Shown here piece after piece: positions 63,961 to 64,000 of a stretch of DNA of 64,000 bases. The first letter of the stretch is position 1. Every line of letters begins with the position of its first letter. The position numbers and the translations under genes are program-made. The notes below the pieces were generated by a model. That model was given only the letters and a program-made list of their open reading frames with translations. It was not told where the DNA came from and searched no databases. Source of the stretch: Symsagittifera roscoffensis (lineage: Eukaryota; Xenacoelomorpha; Acoela; Convolutidae). The stretch spans positions 55,085,504-55,149,503 of the forward strand of contig NC_087063.1 of the NCBI RefSeq assembly GCF_963678635.1, given 5' to 3'.

Positions 63961-64000
63961 TCCCAAATGGCTCATGCTCATTCTACGACGTACCGCACCC

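Larger units (their letters stand above)
59878..64000 (+). mobile_element. Third, decayed Ty3/gypsy pol, running off the window
   Basis: Protease, RT, RNase H and integrase pieces lie in the canonical order over 4 kb with several frameshifts and stops. It is unrelated at sequence level to both other gypsy elements here. The integrase continues beyond 64000, so the 3' LTR is outside. Confidence 0.75.

Noticed and set aside
1-64000. CRISPR arrays, tRNA or rRNA genes, bacterial-type operons
   Set aside because: No regularly spaced direct repeats, no tRNA B-box/TPsiC-type GGTTCRANNC in a foldable context, and the DNA is clearly eukaryotic (spliced exons, LTR and LINE elements).

Overview
This is an AT-rich animal (invertebrate-type) genomic window dominated by transposable elements. 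Evidence for a metazoan nucleus: two spliced exons of a synaptotagmin-type C2B domain with canonical GT/AG borders, several retrotransposon classes and MITE-like elements. I cannot name the species.

Layout. (1) 1-6185: gene-poor left flank with one ~420-bp MITE, a 464-bp foldback element and short tandem repeats. (2) 6186-32575 and 32776-52388: two arms of a very large inverted repeat meeting across exactly 200 N. Reading outward from the gap, each arm carries a decayed env-bearing Ty3/gypsy-like (endogenous-retrovirus-like) element (A-rich sense strand: basic leader ORF, gag, protease, RT, RNase H fused by deletion to integrase, small hydrophobic ORFs, a P/Q/N-rich ORF, env-like ORF), a ~85-bp minisatellite, the last two exons of a synaptotagmin-like gene, two MITEs and a GGTC-rich foldback element. 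The left arm also holds a young, apparently intact 6.5-kb Ty3/gypsy retrotransposon (9355-15891) inside the last synaptotagmin intron. The right arm has the empty site. (3) 52389-64000: right flank made of retroelement remains: a LINE (ORF1, four conserved hairpins, start of ORF2), a second, heavily frameshifted LINE with a probable restriction-like-endonuclease tail, and a decayed Ty3/gypsy pol running off the window end.

How it fits together. The arms differ by a few percent outside exons, but the two synaptotagmin exon copies differ by a single synonymous base in 341 nt, so both copies look constrained. The central element was already dead before the arms separated (shared RNase H-integrase deletion, shared frameshift, shared zinc-knuckle loss), and each arm then gained private lesions. 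The young retrotransposon arrived last. Whether the palindrome is a real head-to-head duplication or two haplotypes joined wrongly at the N gap cannot be settled from the sequence.

Most notable: the palindrome and its constrained exons; a primer-binding site that overlaps the gag-pol start codon; a CCAWTGG motif heavily repeated through the young retrotransposon; a four-copy hairpin family between LINE ORF1 and ORF2; and an intact 46-residue membrane microprotein ORF kept in both arms of the dead env-bearing element.
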